Assembly: GCF_008973665.1 (NCBI RefSeq)
Contig: NZ_WACP01000022.1
Span: 1-64,000 of the forward strand
DNA from: Paenibacillus tengchongensis
GTDB lineage: Bacteria; Bacillota; Bacilli; Paenibacillales; Paenibacillaceae
Direction: 5' to 3'
DNA length: 64,000 bases
Shown: positions 63,407-64,000 of the stretch, in pieces
Layout: each line of letters opens with the position of its first letter
Position numbering within the stretch: position 1 is the first letter of the stretch
Notes under the pieces: model-generated
The model's input: the letters and a program-made list of their open reading frames with translations, nothing else
Told to the model about the DNA's origin: nothing
Databases searched by the model: none
Translations under genes and position numbers: made by a program

Positions 63407-63928
63407 CTATTGTGCCATATCTTTTTCAAGTTTGCGGATCTGATCCCGCAGCTCAGCGGCGGTTTCAAATTCCTCTTCGGCAATGCTCTGCTGCATTTCC
63501 TGTTTCAATTCATCAATCCGCCGCTTAAATACAATCTGTGCTCCGGCCCGCTTCGGAAGCTTACCCACATGGGCTGTGCTGCCGTGCACTCTGCGGAACA
63601 GCGGATCCAGCGCATTGTCGAAATATTTATAACAGGAGCTACAGCCGAACCGCCCCAGCTTGCTGAACTGCGAATAGGTCATTCCGCATTTCTCGCAGTG
63701 CAATCCCTGAACATTCGTGGCAGCGGTGGCCTTCCCTTTACCTGCCCCCTCCAGATCGAGCAGCCCGGACAAGAGGCTGTGGATCGAGAAGCCTCCGGCG
63801 GTACCGGGAATCATTTCTCCCTTTTCACGGGCACAGCTTTCACATATATGAAATTCGGTCTTCTCCCCGTTCACGATCTTGGTGAAGTGGAGCGTAGCCG
63901 GTCTGACGCCGCATTCCTGACATAGCAT
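63407..63928 (-). CDS. mcsA: activator of McsB kinase, McsA
   Basis: A 173-residue zinc protein. Several C-x2-C pairs (MLCQEC start, HICESC, LHCEKC, GCSSCYKYF) bind zinc, and a C-terminal UVR motif (LKQEMQQSIAEEEFETAAEL) resembles UvrB/UvrC. It activates McsB and assists CtsR and ClpC control. ATG 63928 follows AAGGGAGG and lies 29 nt after the ctsR stop. Confidence 0.96.
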   Translation of the reverse strand: MLCQECGVRPATLHFTKIVNGEKTEFHICESCAREKGEMIPGTAGGFSIHSLLSGLLDLEGAGKGKATAATNVQGLHCEKCGMTYSQFSKLGRFGCSSCYKYFDNALDPLFRRVHGSTAHVGKLPKRAGAQIVFKRRIDELKQEMQQSIAEEEFETAAELRDQIRKLEKDMAQ

Positions 63929-63957
63929 AAGCGGGGTCCCTCCCTTACGAATGACAA

Positions 63958-64000
63958 TTATTTGCCTAGCAAAGAAATTAGCATCGCCTTCATAATCTTG
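63958..64000 (-). CDS. ctsR: transcriptional repressor CtsR, C-terminal end only
   Basis: Only the last 13 codons are in the window: KIMKAMLISLLGK, then TAA at 63958-63960, the usual CtsR tail. The place directly before mcsA-mcsB-clpC supports it. CtsR is the class III heat-shock repressor; its operator and the operon promoter lie outside the window. Confidence 0.85.
   Translation of the reverse strand, partial: KIMKAMLISLLGK

Overview
The window comes from the origin-proximal core of an endospore-forming Firmicute, most likely Paenibacillus or a close relative. This rests on gene content and order: the ctsR-mcsA-mcsB-clpC-radA-disA, gltX-cysE-cysS-mrnC-rlmB-rae1-sigH-rpmG-secE-nusG, rplKAJL-rpoBC, str, S10, spc and alpha clusters appear in the order known from Bacillus subtilis, with spore genes (cwlD, gerD, pdaB, sigH) and an rRNA operon at the far end. 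The genus is an inference from protein style and moderate GC, not a computed placement. Almost everything is transcribed on the minus strand, so the biological order runs from base 64000 down to base 1.

Region by region in transcription order. 64000-59806: tail of ctsR, then mcsA, mcsB and clpC, the class III heat-shock and protein-arginine-kinase operon. 59560-57102: radA and disA (DNA repair and c-di-AMP checkpoint). 57040-55789: pssA and a plus-strand conserved gene. 55566-53194: a PIN-TRAM membrane protein (YacL type), ispD, ispF. 53142-48502: gltX, a cysteine-type T-box leader, cysE, cysS, mrnC. 48472-46411: rlmB, rae1, sigH. 46046-42647: rpmG, secE, nusG, rplK, rplA, then a promoter plus L10 leader/attenuator ahead of rplJ and rplL. 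42534-34240: an RsmC-like methyltransferase, rpoB, rpoC. 34061-29319: L7Ae-like protein, rpsL, rpsG, fusA, tuf.

29226-25958 is the accessory part. Between tuf and rpsJ, adjacent in B. subtilis, sit four non-ribosomal genes: a V4R-domain protein and a small cupin on the plus strand, a divergent Crp/Fnr regulator carrying four Cys in an FNR-like arrangement, and a globin-coupled HemAT-type sensor. The divergent promoter region holds a perfect FNR box (TTGAT-N4-ATCAA). This looks like a self-contained oxygen/redox/NO-responsive module and is the most interesting feature of the window.

25817-10483: S10-spc-alpha ribosomal superoperon from rpsJ to rplQ, including secY, adk, map, a KOW-domain protein, infA, rpmJ and rpoA. 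10320-8463: truA, rplM and rpsI with an L13-type leader. 8279-6386: cysH and sat (sulfate assimilation). 6307-503: cwlD, salA/mrp, gerD (plus), a PPK2-type polyphosphate kinase, pdaB (plus), a SpoIIM-family membrane protein and a short conserved protein. 443-1: tandem rrn promoters, boxA and the first ~93 nt of a 16S rRNA gene.

The window therefore couples the growth machinery (ribosome, RNA polymerase, translation factors) with commitment to sporulation (sigH), spore cortex and germination proteins, sulfur and cysteine supply, and stress proteolysis. Start sites were chosen from Shine-Dalgarno placement; several genes use GTG or TTG (infA, rpmG, secE, sigH, adk, rpoC).
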